Shown here piece by piece: positions 11,690 to 22,756 of a stretch of DNA of 64,000 bases. Both the position numbers and the translations under genes were made by a program. Below the pieces are notes generated by a model. It did no database searches and had not been told where the DNA came from. It was given only the letters and a program-made list of their open reading frames with translations. The DNA is from Ceratothoa steindachneri (lineage: Eukaryota; Arthropoda; Malacostraca; Isopoda; Cymothoidae). The stretch lies in contig OZ018318.1 in NCBI GenBank assembly GCA_963969495.1, positions 176,750,294 through 176,814,293 of the forward strand. The letters are read 5' to 3'. Positions within the stretch are counted from its first letter, which is position 1. Every line of letters begins with the position of its first letter.

Positions 11690-12040
11690 CCTCAAGTCCG
11701 AGCGGCCACCAGGTAAACTTCTTGTTTGATAAGAATAATCCTTGAGGCTTTAAGTTCGAATCCGGACCGCTTAATGGCTGCTGTGTCTCCACTCTGGTAG
11801 GAGATACAGGATGCATCTGCATAGTGGTGTCGGATAAGTGGCTTTTCCAGGTAGCCACAGACCATAATAAATTCGGCCTCGTGCACGACTACTTGGGGCA
11901 CGCCACTCGATTCCCTATCGTTAACTGCTACATCGGTTGTGCGTACTTCACTGGCTGAGCAGAAGTAGTAGCATCTCCTATTATATTCTATTCCTCTAAT
12001 TCCGTAGCCTAACTCGTGGTTACCCGTTCGCAAGTGGTAA
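11690..12040 (+). pseudogene. Gypsy aspartic protease remnant
   Basis: The plus strand reads a short protease-like domain. The active-site triplet Asp-Thr-Gly is at 11803-11811, preceded by Leu-Val-Gly and followed by Cys. Downstream come a HATRFPIVNCYIGCAYFTG segment and a short region resembling the flap and C-terminal part of Gypsy proteases, with an in-frame stop after CAYFTG. This enzyme would cut the Gag-Pol polyprotein in the particle. It follows the zinc knuckle as expected. The minus-strand frames of 79 and 113 codons over the same bases are shadows. The exact ends are uncertain because the downstream polymerase is deleted. Confidence 0.65.
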
Positions 12041-12189
12041 AGGATTCGAAGATGTCCTCGCCCCTAGAAACCTCACATTCTTAGGAATTTTAGGTCATAA
12101 CTGAATACTTCGCAAGAAACTAAAAGAACTGCGAATCGCTCTGACCCTGTGAGCTAAGGTCCAGTCAAAAGAGCAAGAAGCCACCCAAG

Positions 12190-12708
12190 GAGACAAGGTG
12201 ATTTCCTACCAACTTAAGGACGCCTTACTTTACCGTGCTTGCTCAGAAAACGGTAAACCCCCGCCGCGAGTATTGGGTGTATCGCGTCATCTCATTGGTT
12301 ACCTTTTAACCACTGCCTTCACAGTCTATTTTCTGTCCATTTTATCATCACGAAGACCACCCAGAATATCTTTAAATATTTTTTGGAGACAGCTGCCCAT
12401 GAAGAAATCCTTCGCTACTGCAGACACCCCTACCAAAAATTTGTCGTCAAAGGACGAGTTAATCCCGCACCGTTGCAGAGAGGCACCCTAATCTTAGAGC
12501 CGTTTTTCCGTCTCGCAATTGATCTCATCTGTACGATACACCCCCTGTTGAGTAAAGATCACAGTCACCTTCTAACTTTATTGGATTTTACCACCCGGTT
12601 CCTCAAGACTGTTTCATTGAATAAAATAGACAGTATCTCCTGCGCGGAAACACTAATCTTCATCTTCTCCCATGTTAGATTACACAAGGAAATCTTGTCG
12701 TCGCGAGA
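12190..12708 (+). pseudogene. Gypsy integrase, N-terminal zinc-binding and core domains (interrupted)
   Basis: Reading starts with an LKDALLYRAC segment and an RHLIG..LLTTAF run typical of the linker before the integrase zinc finger. Next come the HHCC-like region (HEEILRYCRHPYQKFVVKGR) and the catalytic core beginning AIDLI and passing LLTLLDFTTRF. The second Asp of the DDE triad is in this LDF context. The frame shifts between about 12370 and 12385. The core stops abruptly at EILSSR (12709), where a LINE fragment begins; the rest of integrase resumes after 13138. The protein would insert retroelement DNA into the chromosome. It is inactive here. Confidence 0.85.
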
Positions 12709-13138
12709 TTGGAAAGCGTGCAAGCCAGGGCAACCAAACTGATTCGCCTGATCAGACATAAAAGTTATGAATATAGATTAAGGGAATTAGATCTGTTCTC
12801 GTTGGAAACCCGTAGACTGCGTGGTCAGCTTATCGAGAGAAAAACAAGAAATCACGGCTTCAAACTTTAGCTGAAGCGTACAACCGCGATCTGTGTGGGA
12901 AATTTTTCCCGTACAGTATCTGCGTTAGCTGGAACACACTTCCGATGGAGGTTGTCAACAGTAATTCTGTTAACCAGTTCAAAAAAAGACTAGAGAGGTT
13001 ATTGAAAAGTTGCCGTTTAAGAACGTATAGCAATTTAGCAGAGATGTGCCCTCTCGACTGCTAGTCCAAAAGTACCCTCATTGAATGGACTGTAAGGTCT
13101 TCCAGGATCCATTCTTCCTTGTTACTTCTTGTTACTCC
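12709..13138 (+). mobile_element. 5'-truncated CR1-like LINE fragment nested in the Gypsy integrase
   Basis: The sequence reads the C terminus of a non-LTR retrotransposon reverse transcriptase: [15 protein letters not shown], then [17 protein letters not shown], then a frame change, FFPYSICVSWNTLP and NSVNQFKKRLERLL, ending at a stop at 13062-13064. A short 3' UTR follows and finishes with two copies of a 10-bp unit (CTTGTTACTT at 13118 and CTTGTTACTC at 13128). CR1-clade LINEs end in short tandem units of this kind rather than poly-A. The 5' end is truncated, as expected from incomplete target-primed reverse transcription. Gypsy integrase coding continues directly on both sides, so the insertion came after the Gypsy element. 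Confidence 0.85.
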
Positions 13139-13799
13139 AATTTACCTCCCAGTTGAAGGAGTAGGTCGGCAAGCTTCTGAATATAATTCCTCTTTTTACC
13201 ACCCCTTTACACCCTGCTGGTAACTGGATGTGTGACAGGCTCAACGGCTTCCTCAAGAAACTGTGCGCCGAACAACTCCGAGAATGGCACCGTTTCTTGC
13301 CAGTAGCCATTTTCACATATAGGAAAATTCCACATTAGACCTTAAGTTTGGCCCTATTTGAGCTTCTGTATGGACGGAATGTTAGAGTGCCCTTCAGCAC
13401 GCTAAAGGAGCTCTTTTCCGATTCGACATTAGACCAGGAAATTCAATCTCCTACGCTTACCTCCTAGACCTGGGGCAGATGTTATGGACATGCGCAAAGA
13501 TTGCAGACCAGAACACTGAGAGAAACTTAGACAAGTATAAAACCAACTTCACCTGTAAGTCCCAAAAATGAAAATTTAAACCCAGCGAATAATTCCTTTT
13601 AGCCTTCACCACGGAGAACAACAGACTTTTGAGCAAATGGGCCCGTCGACGATTTGATTCAAACCCCGTCTGGCACTAAGATCTTTCATGTGAACATGCT
13701 TAAAAATTACCATCGACGCGCTTGTGCCAATCAACTTTTGGCTCTGGACGAAGATTTCAGGGCTCCTTGGGCGTGGAGGACCCCTAGGTCGTGGGTACA
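13139..13799 (+). pseudogene. Gypsy integrase, C-terminal half (after the LINE insertion)
   Basis: Coding resumes with an NFTSQL-like segment (shifted frame), then a TPLHPAGN-like turn and RLNGFLKKLCAEQ, which surrounds the position of the third catalytic residue. It continues with EWHRFLPVAIFTYR and the very characteristic FELLYGRNVR at about 13358-13387. The tail contains LLSKWA, a PVWH segment and FHVNMLKNYHRR at about 13683-13718, which is the classic end of the Gypsy chromatin-binding tail region. Several stops and frameshifts are present. It runs straight into the 3' LTR remnant with almost no spacer, suggesting that the polypurine tract and U3 were deleted. Confidence 0.85.
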
Positions 13800-14011
13800 A
13801 GTCACCTGCATGAAATTAATATTAATATTTTCTTTGATTATAGTAAAGTTATATATTTTTCTACCATTAGTTTCTATAATCGTAGAACCCTTAAGGATTA
13901 TTTTTTAGGCTTACTTCACTCGATTTTTGTGTATTTAACCTACACATTGGGATCTGGAAGCCAATTATCTGGCGTGCCCTCTTCACGGTTAACCTACAAC
14001 ATATCTTAAAT
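13800..14011 (+). repeat. Truncated 3' LTR of the Gypsy element
   Basis: About 200 bases align with the last 200 bases of the 5' LTR (9831-10029), with many substitutions and small gaps. The upstream part with the TATA box is absent here. The divergence between the two copies implies an old insertion. Confidence 0.7.
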
Positions 14012-14589
14012 TGGTGCTTTGGGACTGAGTTTACACGTTTATCTTATTTGCACCATGATAAGTTCTCTTTCCAGGAAAATGGTCATTCCTATCAGTCATC
14101 ATAATTTTGAGTTAATTGATTCCTAGCCAAGTAGTACAGAGTTTATGATTTTAGAGTAGCTTTGATCAAATGCTTTATACTAAAAATGTAAAAAGCAATA
14201 CGAACAACATATTATTCTTAGGCAATGCAGAGGGAGGAACTTCTGTCAGAGTGAGCTGTATAATGAATAACCTTATGATAAGATGACCACAGAATAAATT
14301 CGTCATGAGAAAAGTAGAGCTTTACAAAGATTGCTACATAGATATTCTCCAACTTTCAGACAACCTTGTGTTTGCGTCCCTAACTAAACCAATGGTTACT
14401 GAATGATCAGAAAATATATGCAGTCAGATGACAATTATTGGCACAATTAAATTTTTATTACTTCTGTAATATTTCTTGTTTTCGTCTGGTTATAAATTAA
14501 CAGAGAACGCAATACCACATATTTAACAGAGAAAATACAGGTAAGAAAAAAAATTAGCAAGTGACAAAAGAATTCAACCAATAATAACT
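14012..14589. other. AT-rich sequence, nothing recognised
   Basis: It lies between the Gypsy 3' LTR and the Tc1-like remnant. It may include the lost terminal repeat of the latter, but no clear inverted partner was found. Confidence 0.5.
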
Positions 14590-15420
14590 TCAGTCATTGG
14601 ATATTTCTTGGCATAACCTTCGAGTGCAATAATAGCACAAAGACGATTCTCGAAAGTTGTTATTAGCTTTTCGCAATCATTTTATGATATTTTCTTCCAT
14701 CCTTCTAGGAAAGTTTTCCTTAATTATAGAAAGTTTTGTGGGTTTCTCTTTCGGATTGCAAACTTCACTATTTGCCACAAATAATCCATAGAATTGATGT
14801 CTGATGAATTGCCTGGCCATAGAAAAAAGTTGATATTTCTCTCTACTAATCCCATTCTTGAGTTAATTTGGTCGTGTGCTTATGACGGTTGTTGTGAGGA
14901 AATATCCATTAATTTCGGGTGAAAAATATTCATGCACTTGGGAGCAACCTTTCCTCTAGTATCCTTTGATATTTGACACTATCTATGAAGTGAAATTTTA
15001 CTGTGCCTGCGTAGTAAATAACTTATAAACTATAAGACGACCTTCTGCTGTTTCCCGTTTTGGTTAGTGTGCTCATGATCAGAGGAATTTCCTTCTGCCA
15101 TCTAAACGTGACAAGCATAATTAGGGAATAAAATTTCTAATCTAGTCTCTTCTGACCGTATAACCTCGTTGCAAAATTCCAATCCATTTTAAGATGCTCT
15201 CTGGCAACGTTAAACATTTGGTCACATGATTTTTATTAAGAAGGGAAGATTTTCGGGTATTTAAATAATGAAGATTATAACGATGAAGATATTTACTAAT
15301 AGGTACTATACACAGTTTAGTTTTCATAGTAATCACATGGTTAATCTTTAGATTTCGAACGTGAAGACAGAATCGTTAATTTTATGAGGAGCACCGACTC
15401 ATGGCAAGTAAAAGGTGATT
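14590..15420 (-). pseudogene. Tc1-like DDE transposase remnant
   Basis: On the minus strand, going down in coordinate, fragments in several frames follow the order of a Tc1 transposase. First SSLLNKNHVTKCL (about 15200), then the block normally reading IWSDETRLE, here VIRSEETRLEI at 15119-15164, so the first catalytic Asp is Glu. Next come KFHFIDS..YQRILEERLLPSA (about 14950-15010), HTTKLTQEW, and WPGNSSDINSMDYLWQ where SPDLNPIEN is usual (about 14770-14830), so the third acidic residue is also changed. It ends with CEKLITTFENRLCAIIALEGYAKKY-type residues near 14600. Multiple stops and frameshifts make it non-functional. Terminal inverted repeats were not found. The enzyme would have cut and pasted its element at TA sites. 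Confidence 0.8.
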
Positions 15421-16889
15421 TCATACTTGAGATGCTTAAAATAAAAAACTAACAGTTTCATAAGATACTTCAACGCGCTCTGGAATATGTACATAGTTCT
15501 AAGGATAATTTATCTGAATAAAGGTTAATTATATGCTGACAAATTGTTTGAGTTACTTCTTTGACCTTAGGCATTACTCAAAGCAAATGTTCTTTTTCTA
15601 TGGATTCTTATCAATGAATAAGGTTGTAATATTCAGCAGTTTACGTTTCGTTTATAGAAATTTATCGAATCTTCAATCCTATAGTTTACATCGAATTTCT
15701 AAGATTTATTTAGTTTAATAACAATATTCTTGCATGATAAAATGATGGGTATTTATTTATACTTGTAGTTATCTACAAATAAAATTGTCCTAGAGGGTAT
15801 TTGATCTGGTAAATATATGTTTACTGACTTATTGTAAATTTTATAAGCAGAGGAAAGCACGAAATATTTCGACAATATAAAAAAATTAATTATGTGGGCA
15901 AATACTTGTGTCACCTCACTGTAAATGACTTCCCCATTCTATTTCATCTTTCTATCTTCACAACTTTCTTTACCAATTTCTCCCGAAATAATTTCGGCTT
16001 GAATTGACCTCACTGGTATTTCGCTTTAAAATATAGAGAAAAAATATCCTAAAAAAATGTAGCATTATAAAAACTAAACAGTATAATTATCTTTATCTTT
16101 ATATGCGATCAAGTGTATCTCTCTACACTCCAGGGTCAGGTATGTACGAATGTCATTGGGGCCCAATTTTCGAACGTTTAATTATAATTTATTTTTGAGT
16201 GTGAATCATATGGTAAATCTTAATTATAATTTCCAAAAGCTTTCAACTCATATTTAAAGATTTGCTTTGTCAAAAACTTCAGTTCCCGTCCTTATGTACA
16301 TTTCTTCATTTTTTATTTGTCGTTCAACAATTTTGTCAGCCTGAATTTTGAAAAAAATTCTTCTCTATTACGTTACATCCCAAAGAATTGTTAAAACATT
16401 AAACATGGGTTTGTTTTCTAATTCCTATCTTGCATTAATTTCTTTTTTGTAATCTTTTATGGAACAATGCAAAAAGTATAATTGATTCTCGATGTTTTTA
16501 TTTTTGTTTTAAACTACTAGTTAAATGGTGACATCCCATAACCGATTTTACCTTATTTTCACCATATTTACTTACCTAAATTCCTTAAAATCCGGGCTGA
16601 TTGAGATTTAAGGTTGAATATCCTTAGGAACTATACGAGATGTGAAAAATCCAATGACATGTAGGAAGTGTGGTAAAAACTAATAATGTCCATGCCACTT
16701 TACTTCCTTGTTGAGTTCCACGATTTTCCCAATAGGAAAGTAGTTATGTTTAGGGAATAATTTTTTAATAAATTAAATACTTTTATTAAAATTATTTCTG
16801 ATCACTCTTTGCCTCTGAACAAATTAATTCACAGGATTTCAGCAGAAATCCTGTAAATAACGTAAATAGGTACAAACCAGTTTGCCAGC
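15421..16889. other. AT-rich sequence with a 9-bp perfect hairpin
   Basis: Nothing coding was recognised. ACAGGATTT (16831-16839) and AAATCCTGT (16846-16854) form a perfect 9-bp stem with the loop CAGCAG, about 40 bases before the LINE remnant. No function is inferred. Confidence 0.45.
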
Positions 16890-18310
16890 GCATAGGCGCT
16901 CTAAGAGATGACGTTGGCATGTTGCAAGAGTCGAATCTGGCTATGGCCTACGTGTTAAACTAGTATTTCACCTCTGTGTTCACAAGCTAAGAAACCGGTC
17001 TCACCCCGAGGCCGGGGGTGTATCTCAGTGAACCGGAGAACCTAAGCGAAATAATATTAGACGATGAGGAAGTGGAGGCAAGAATAAAGGATCTTAACAC
17101 GTACAATTCTGCAGGTTCAGATGGATTTTCCCTAGGTTACTTCAGAGAGTAAGCAGTGAGGTTGCTTTACAACTTACTGCGAGCTTTAACGAATCGCTAG
17201 AAATGGAGGAGGTGCGAAAGGATGGTATAAGCGCAGACGTGACCTCATATTTAAAAAGAGAGAGCGCGAAAACACGAGTAACTACGCAACTATAAGATTC
17301 ACCTCGAGTGAGGGCAAAATGTTAGAGAGAATAATAGCATAAAAAATAGTAAAGCACTTCTTATACCTGCACTTTCCAGGGGCATTTTATAAGTTGCCAC
17401 ACCGCAGGTTGATGTGCAAAGTCTAGGCGGTTGGTATTACAGTTAGGGTGGACGCCTGGGTTGAAAAATGGTTGTCAGCTGAGCGATAAAGAGTGAGAAT
17501 AAACGGGGAAACCTCGAGATGGTCTCCTGTGAGCAGTCGGGTACCCCAGACTTCCTTGCTTGGTCCTCTCTTGTTTATCATCTATATAAACGATATAGTC
17601 AATTGGTTGATTTGCTCGATATCCAAGTTTGCGGACGATACAATGTTAGGAGGCATCAAGAGATCACAGTAAAGAGTGGAAAGCCTAAAATAACTGCCTT
17701 TAGAGGTTGAGAGAGTGGTTTGATATTTGGCAGATTTCTTTTAACCTTAACAGCTACAAGGTGATGCACAACGGCAATGCCAAACCTCAAAAGGTCTACC
17801 ACTTCTTAGGAAGAGTTCTAGAGGTGACTGACCTGGAAATGTACGAGTATTTGGGTGTGTAAATCAGCAGTGACCTAAAGTTTTCTAGGCAGTGTGCCAA
17901 TGTCAACAAAAGGCACAGACACTATTGGGATACATAAAGAGGAAATTTTGCTTCCGAAACAAGAAGATTGTGCTCAAATTGTATATACAACTGTCTAATC
18001 AGCCCTCATCTGGCGTATGCCGTTCAATTTTGGTCTCCTACACTGCATAAAGACATAGATAGACTGGAACGGGTCAAGGATAGGTCCACCATATAATTCC
18101 TTCTCTGAGGCAGAAAGGCTATCAGCGCAGTCTTCAAGAATTTGAGACTTTCTCTCTGAAAATGTTAACGTTGAACACAAATCTTTCTCGTAAGCATGGT
18201 TACACCTGAGAACTACTTCTCGTATAAGATATGCAACACATGGAAAAATCTTCCCGTAAAGGTGGTAAATAGTTTGTCAGTAAACTGTTGAAATTTAGTC
18301 TGGATGATGT
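16890..18310 (+). pseudogene. CR1-like LINE reverse transcriptase remnant
   Basis: Plus-strand fragments in changing frames follow the fingers, palm and thumb of a non-LTR reverse transcriptase. They run from YFTSVFT and the LNTYNSAGSDG block (about 17090-17125) through a NYATIRFTSSEGKMLERIIA segment (17280-17340) to GPLLFIIYINDI (about 17563-17600). The catalytic FADD is at 17628-17639, followed by TMLGG. The C-terminal part reads LLGYIKRKFCFRNKKIVLKL (about 17930-17980) and IIPSLRQKGYQRSLQEFE near 18100-18140. There are many stops and at least six frame changes. The reverse transcriptase would prime on nicked chromosomal DNA. Resemblance to the fragment at 12709 suggests the same family. 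The 5' endonuclease domain and a clear 3' tail are missing. Confidence 0.85.
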
Positions 18311-19949
18311 AATCCATTTATATGTATGTAATGTAGAAATAGGTAGATTATAAAAAAAAGGTGAATAGGTTTTAGCTATTATATTAAAATTGTCTAATTG
18401 AGTTTTTGTTCACATCAAAATCAGGTATCTCTTCAGTTTTCTGTATCCGCAAAAAAGGGTGGAAAAGTTTGGAGTGAAGAGCCTTTCTCTTGCAGCGAGT
18501 TAGGGCTTTCCCAAATCGGTACATCCATAGTATGTATGAGGTACTACTCTTCCTTTCTAAGCCTTGTGACTCAATGCTAGTACATTTTAGTCCAGGTGAA
18601 TCTTTTGCTACTCCAAAATTGGCCCACTTTAAGGAGTGAGGCTCATTTCCATAAGTAAAGTTTTGGAAAATATTGTAAGTAAGCAACATATTTTACATAT
18701 ATAGACCTACTCAGAGAATATCTATCCTGCGTAACATCGGCAATTCTAGTCTCGCTGTGTTATTCTCCCTTTCCTTTTTTCTTCTATCCTCAGTTTAAAG
18801 TTTTATGTATAGAATGTTTCATTGCTGGGAAGAGAACATAAGTTTGAATACGAAGATATAATAAACGTGAATCACTTTGAAACAATTGATATCAGGTGGT
18901 GTACAGGAGGTGTATTAAAACTGGAAATATAAAATAGGAGGGTGATTGCAAGAAGGATCATGAGAAATTGGCATACTATATAGAATGCGTGTGTATATAA
19001 AGCAAAAAACCTGACAGTGAACCATTGAGTATAAGATGAATGAGATACAGGTTGAATAAAAGAATATACTTTACAAAATGGTGAAAAAGTGAGAATCCTA
19101 GGTATAAAATGCTGTGTAAAAATCGAAAATATGAAGAGGAAGATAATTTTGAGTAAGATGCAATTTAAATAAGCCGTGGGGGTAAATTATTGATCTCTAA
19201 ATGTGAATGGCGCCTATAATGTAAGACGAAACTAATGCATCGCGATTACTCCTCAAATTTGATGCCCATGTGAATGCACCTTGTAAGTAATCCAGAGATA
19301 TTTGTGAAATACCTGATTTCCATAAAAAATGGACTCTTTCTGGATGATCGACGAGAGAAAATTGCAAGCTGAAATACAAAAAACAACTGAAAATCAGCTG
19401 AATGAAAAAATGATTGACTTTAGGTGTGTAAGTCCTTTAAATACTATCTATGGATATAAATTTTCATATCTCGTTATTATTACCTTTTAGATTTCAACAG
19501 AAACAAACTGTTCTTTGAAATACAAAAATGGTAACGAACAAACTTTTCTTTAACCTGACAAAATATATTATGAAAGCTATTCTTTACCTTTTGATACAAA
19601 CTTTTCACGCAAGATTAAATTATTCGTTGGTTTTTATCTTTAATTTAAGCCAAAAAACAGCCATAGCTACAAGGGAGAAAGCCGAGTTGAGTTAGGAGTA
19701 AAAATGTGAATTTCTCCTTTTCAAATTTATTTCCAAACTAAAGTAGTTTAATTCTACAAAAGAAAAGGTTTATGAACTTCAGTACAATTCAGTTGGTATG
19801 AGCCAAGTTTAGTGTCAAAATTTCCAATATTAAAAAATCTCTTAATTTTTTCATGTTTTATATACGAGTATCATATATTCCATAATGAAGGAAAATACAA
19901 GTATTAAAGAGTATCAGAAAACTTGAGGGTACAAAAATGAGTTGCGGAA
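18311..19949. other. AT-rich sequence, nothing recognised
   Basis: Short open frames up to about 101 codons on both strands show no family resemblance. No repeats of note were seen. Confidence 0.5.
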
Positions 19950-20420
19950 CATTTGTTGTTTCTTTGGTTAGGTTGTTTTGGTAGAGTGGGTTTAGTTAAT
20001 CATTCAGAGAGGATTGTCCAACATGGAAGGTTAGGTCACATTATTTTACTTTCATAATTTTGTTTTATGATAGAGTTTTATTTAGGAAGAAGCTTAGGTT
20101 ATGTTTTGGGTTTCGTTGGTATTAACTGATAATTATATTTTTTTTATGTTAAATATGGTTTTGCTAGGTTGTTGGGGTGTTTTTAAAATAATTTTTGGTT
20201 CAAGTTAGTATGGTTTATTTGTTTAATTTAAATATTAAGTTTTGGAATTGTTGGTTTTATTTGTTGTTATGAGTTTTTGTTATCTTACGATGTTATTTAG
20301 CTTGTTTGAGATTATTGATTTAATTAGATCTTTATGAGCTAGTTAATCTTTAAGGATTATCAGGTTAGATTTTTTTGGTTTGTTTGTTTTATATAGAGGG
20401 GCAATCGAGAGATTTTTGGC
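19950..20420 (+). other. Strongly G+T-skewed segment of unknown origin
   Basis: For about 450 bases the plus strand is almost entirely G, T and A, with very few C residues, unlike both flanks. Strand skew of this kind is typical of mitochondrial DNA or of some satellite remnants. I could not recognise a mitochondrial rRNA, tRNA or protein motif in it, so the origin is open. Confidence 0.3.
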
Positions 20421-21836
20421 GGAGTTAGCTGCTGAGTCGTTTGTTGAGACAGAGTAAATAGTATGGGGATTAGGCCGCATAGCTCTCCCATTAAACTAGT
20501 TAATTATAGACTCTTTCATCTGTACAAATTCGTTCGTTCCATACCCAAAATCAAGTGGTATTTAATAAAATCTAAATTTCATTCTTCAACATCCAGTTAT
20601 CATTACCAATATTTGCAATTGGTTACGGAAAGATATAAAAATTTCGGCTGAATTTATTAATCCTTTCCCCTAGGCTAACAAGCTCTCTGGTATAACTTGT
20701 CATTATGATTTAAAAATACCATGAATAGAGATCTAAAATTGGTGTCAGGTTCTTTATATGACTACTTGGGTAACATGATTGTAGTAAATCCAATAATCTC
20801 TCTCGCTTCTTGATTCGGGTCTTAATTTAAATTAAGGGTCCTCACTATGGGATTAGACAGCTATAATAACCGATAATAGCCTTTCAATAAAAACAAATGA
20901 AAATACTGAAAATCTGTAAGTTGGTTTAAAATTATATCTATCCAGGTATGAAATAAACTCGAGCTAAATCACAAATAATGTTTCCCAATTTGGCCCATTG
21001 TAGATTTTACCTATGCATTAAAAAATAAGTAAATCCATTACTTTTCATAAACGGCGGGAACATTTTCGACAATTCTAAGCACAACTTAGGAAGCATCATA
21101 AGAAGTAAAATATAAATTATTTTTTTCGATATTTTTCCCTTGAGGTTATTTTATTTAAATAACTTACAATATTTACTTTATGATTTTTTTTTATTCTTAC
21201 ATATATTTCGAATTCCAGGTATAACTGTACATTCTCAGCGTCTTTTACGCATAAATTCAATAGTAAAATCTGTTAGAAAAACCTATCATCTCTAGGGTCA
21301 TCATTATATGAAAGTATTTTCAGGTGTTAACGATTAATTTCACTCTAACTTTATTTTTATTATTTGTTACAGAAAAAAAAGCTAAAATTAATATATTACC
21401 CATTTCGTATTATTTTCTATATGGTGGGATAATTATTGACACTATTCTAATGGGTTGACTTGGTAGAAGTTGAGTGAATTTGACTCCATTTATTAATAGA
21501 ACAAATTACTACTGAAATTTGTCTTGAAATTCGCATATTTCAGACTACACTAATGTTTCACAGCAAGAAGCGTACAACTCTTTGATTTACCATTAATGAA
21601 AACTATAAATTTACAAGACTAATAAATTAGCTTGCTTTATATCTAGTCCTGCTCGTGTTTGGTCCATTACAAATTTCACCAAAGAAAAGAAAATACAGCG
21701 TCCACGCTTTTGTCCATGGAAAATGCCTAAGCAGTAAGATGGTAATAAGACACACAATTGAGTGAGCCGAATCTAAAGTGGCCAAATGGTAGCTCACATA
21801 AATATCTTTATTATCCACATACAGAACTTCGAAATA
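20421..21836. other. AT-rich sequence; one 16-bp perfect palindrome
   Basis: CTTAATTTAAATTAAG at 20821-20836 is a perfect palindrome. Otherwise nothing was recognised. The 62-codon frame at 20463 lacks resemblance to a known family. Confidence 0.45.
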
Positions 21837-22754
21837 CGAGGGCGGTGAATAAGTTTTGCAATTCGGATATATGGAAACGAGATCTGGAGAAAAGTGTTTG
21901 ATTATTTTTCAATATAACTACCCTCGACTTCAATGCACTTGCGCCACTTATCCCTGAGGCTTCGAATTCCCAACAACCAGAAATCTCCCGACTGCTGTTT
22001 AATCCACTCCTGGATGGCGAGCTAGACATCTTCATCGACCCAAACCGGCGTCCACGCAGTAGAGCCTTGTGCTTGTGGAATAAAAGTAGTCGCTAGGGGC
22101 CAGACCTACACTGTAGGGGGGATGGTTGAGATCCTCGAATCTGCACTCGCGCAGGGCAGCTTGTAAAACTCTGGCCTTGTGGACTTTGATGACGTTGAAG
22201 TCGATTATTGGGCGTGAGGTTTCTAGGGGACCCAACAGGCAGAGACCTTGGTCATGGTCAAATTGTCATGGATGATGTTGATAACACTTCCATGTGATAT
22301 TCCAAGGTCTCGCTCAATTTCTTCGACCTTCAACCGTCGATTTTCGAGGATCCTCCTCTCCGCACACGCCACATTGTCCTCGCTGGTCACGTCTGACGGG
22401 CGTCCTGGACGAAGGTCAACTTCAAGGGACTCACGACCATGGCGGAACTCCCTATTCCAGTGAGCAATGGTTGCATAGGAAGGGGCGGTGTCGGTGTACA
22501 CTGCAACCATGCCTTCATGGATCTCTTTTGCATTGTTGCCTTCCTTGGTCAAAAATTTGATCACTGCGCGGCGCTCAACCTTGTCCATTGTTGAAAAATT
22601 TGTGACTGACGATCTGCGATCAGCTACTGCTTCTTAAATAAACAAGTCAGAAGCGTGAGGCTGCTTGTCCTTACTTGTCATAACTTGTCCAAAAAGCCAT
22701 CCCCCTTCCTCTGTTTTGCCCTCTCGATTCGCAAAACTTTTTGACAGCCCCTCG
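21837..22754 (-). mobile_element. mariner element, internally deleted copy 1
   Basis: The ends are inverted repeats of about 30 bp. The left begins CGAGGGCGGTGAATAAGTTT and the right, read inward, begins CGAGGGGCTGTCAAAAAGTT. Each is flanked by a TA dinucleotide (21835-21836 and 22755-22756), the mariner target. An intact mariner is about 1.3 kb; this one is 918 bp because the central part of the transposase is gone. The transposase reads on the minus strand. The element has no functional product and could move only with enzyme supplied from elsewhere. Confidence 0.92.
22223..22588 (-). pseudogene. mariner transposase N-terminal domain (copy 1)
   Basis: From the Met at 22588 an open frame of about 120 codons encodes the paired helix-turn-helix DNA-binding region of mariner transposases. 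The first helix-turn-helix starts DKVERRAVIKFLTKEGNNAK. A GRPSDVTSEDNV linker resembles the GRP hook between the two domains, and the second helix-turn-helix (RRLKVEEIERDLGISHGSV) ends near KVSACWVP. In the family the domain binds the element's own inverted repeats. The first catalytic Asp block that should follow is deleted. Continuing fragments reach HPPYSVGLAPSDYF near 22110, where the usual Pro-Asp of the third catalytic motif is Val-Gly, so catalysis is lost twice over. Confidence 0.9.
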
Positions 22755-22756
22755 TA

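Larger units (their letters stand above)
9275..14011 (+). mobile_element. Defective Gypsy-type LTR retrotransposon with nested LINE insertion
   Basis: The order 5' LTR, gag, CCHC knuckle, aspartic protease, integrase, 3' LTR remnant identifies a Ty3/Gypsy-class element. Such elements make virus-like particles in the cytoplasm and integrate a DNA copy. The intact form would be several kb longer. Here the reverse transcriptase and RNase H region is missing between about 12050 and 12190, and every open frame carries stops or frameshifts. A CR1-like LINE tail interrupts the integrase at 12709. The 3' LTR has lost its U3 and R part. No envelope-like frame was seen. The 5' boundary is placed at a TGTGAGACC start and is approximate, and I could not identify a target-site duplication. 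The element cannot be autonomous. Confidence 0.9.

Noticed and set aside
11745..11775. AAGTTCGAATCCGGA, resembling a tRNA T-arm
   Set aside because: No matching acceptor, D-arm or anticodon arm at proper distance, and it lies inside retroelement coding sequence.
11692..12033. Minus-strand frames of 113 and 79 codons
   Set aside because: They lie opposite the Gypsy protease remnant, whose Asp-Thr-Gly site reads on the plus strand.
19950..20900. Nuclear copy of mitochondrial rRNA
   Set aside because: I looked for conserved 12S and 16S landmarks in both orientations and found none. Only the strand skew remains, reported as a weak lead.
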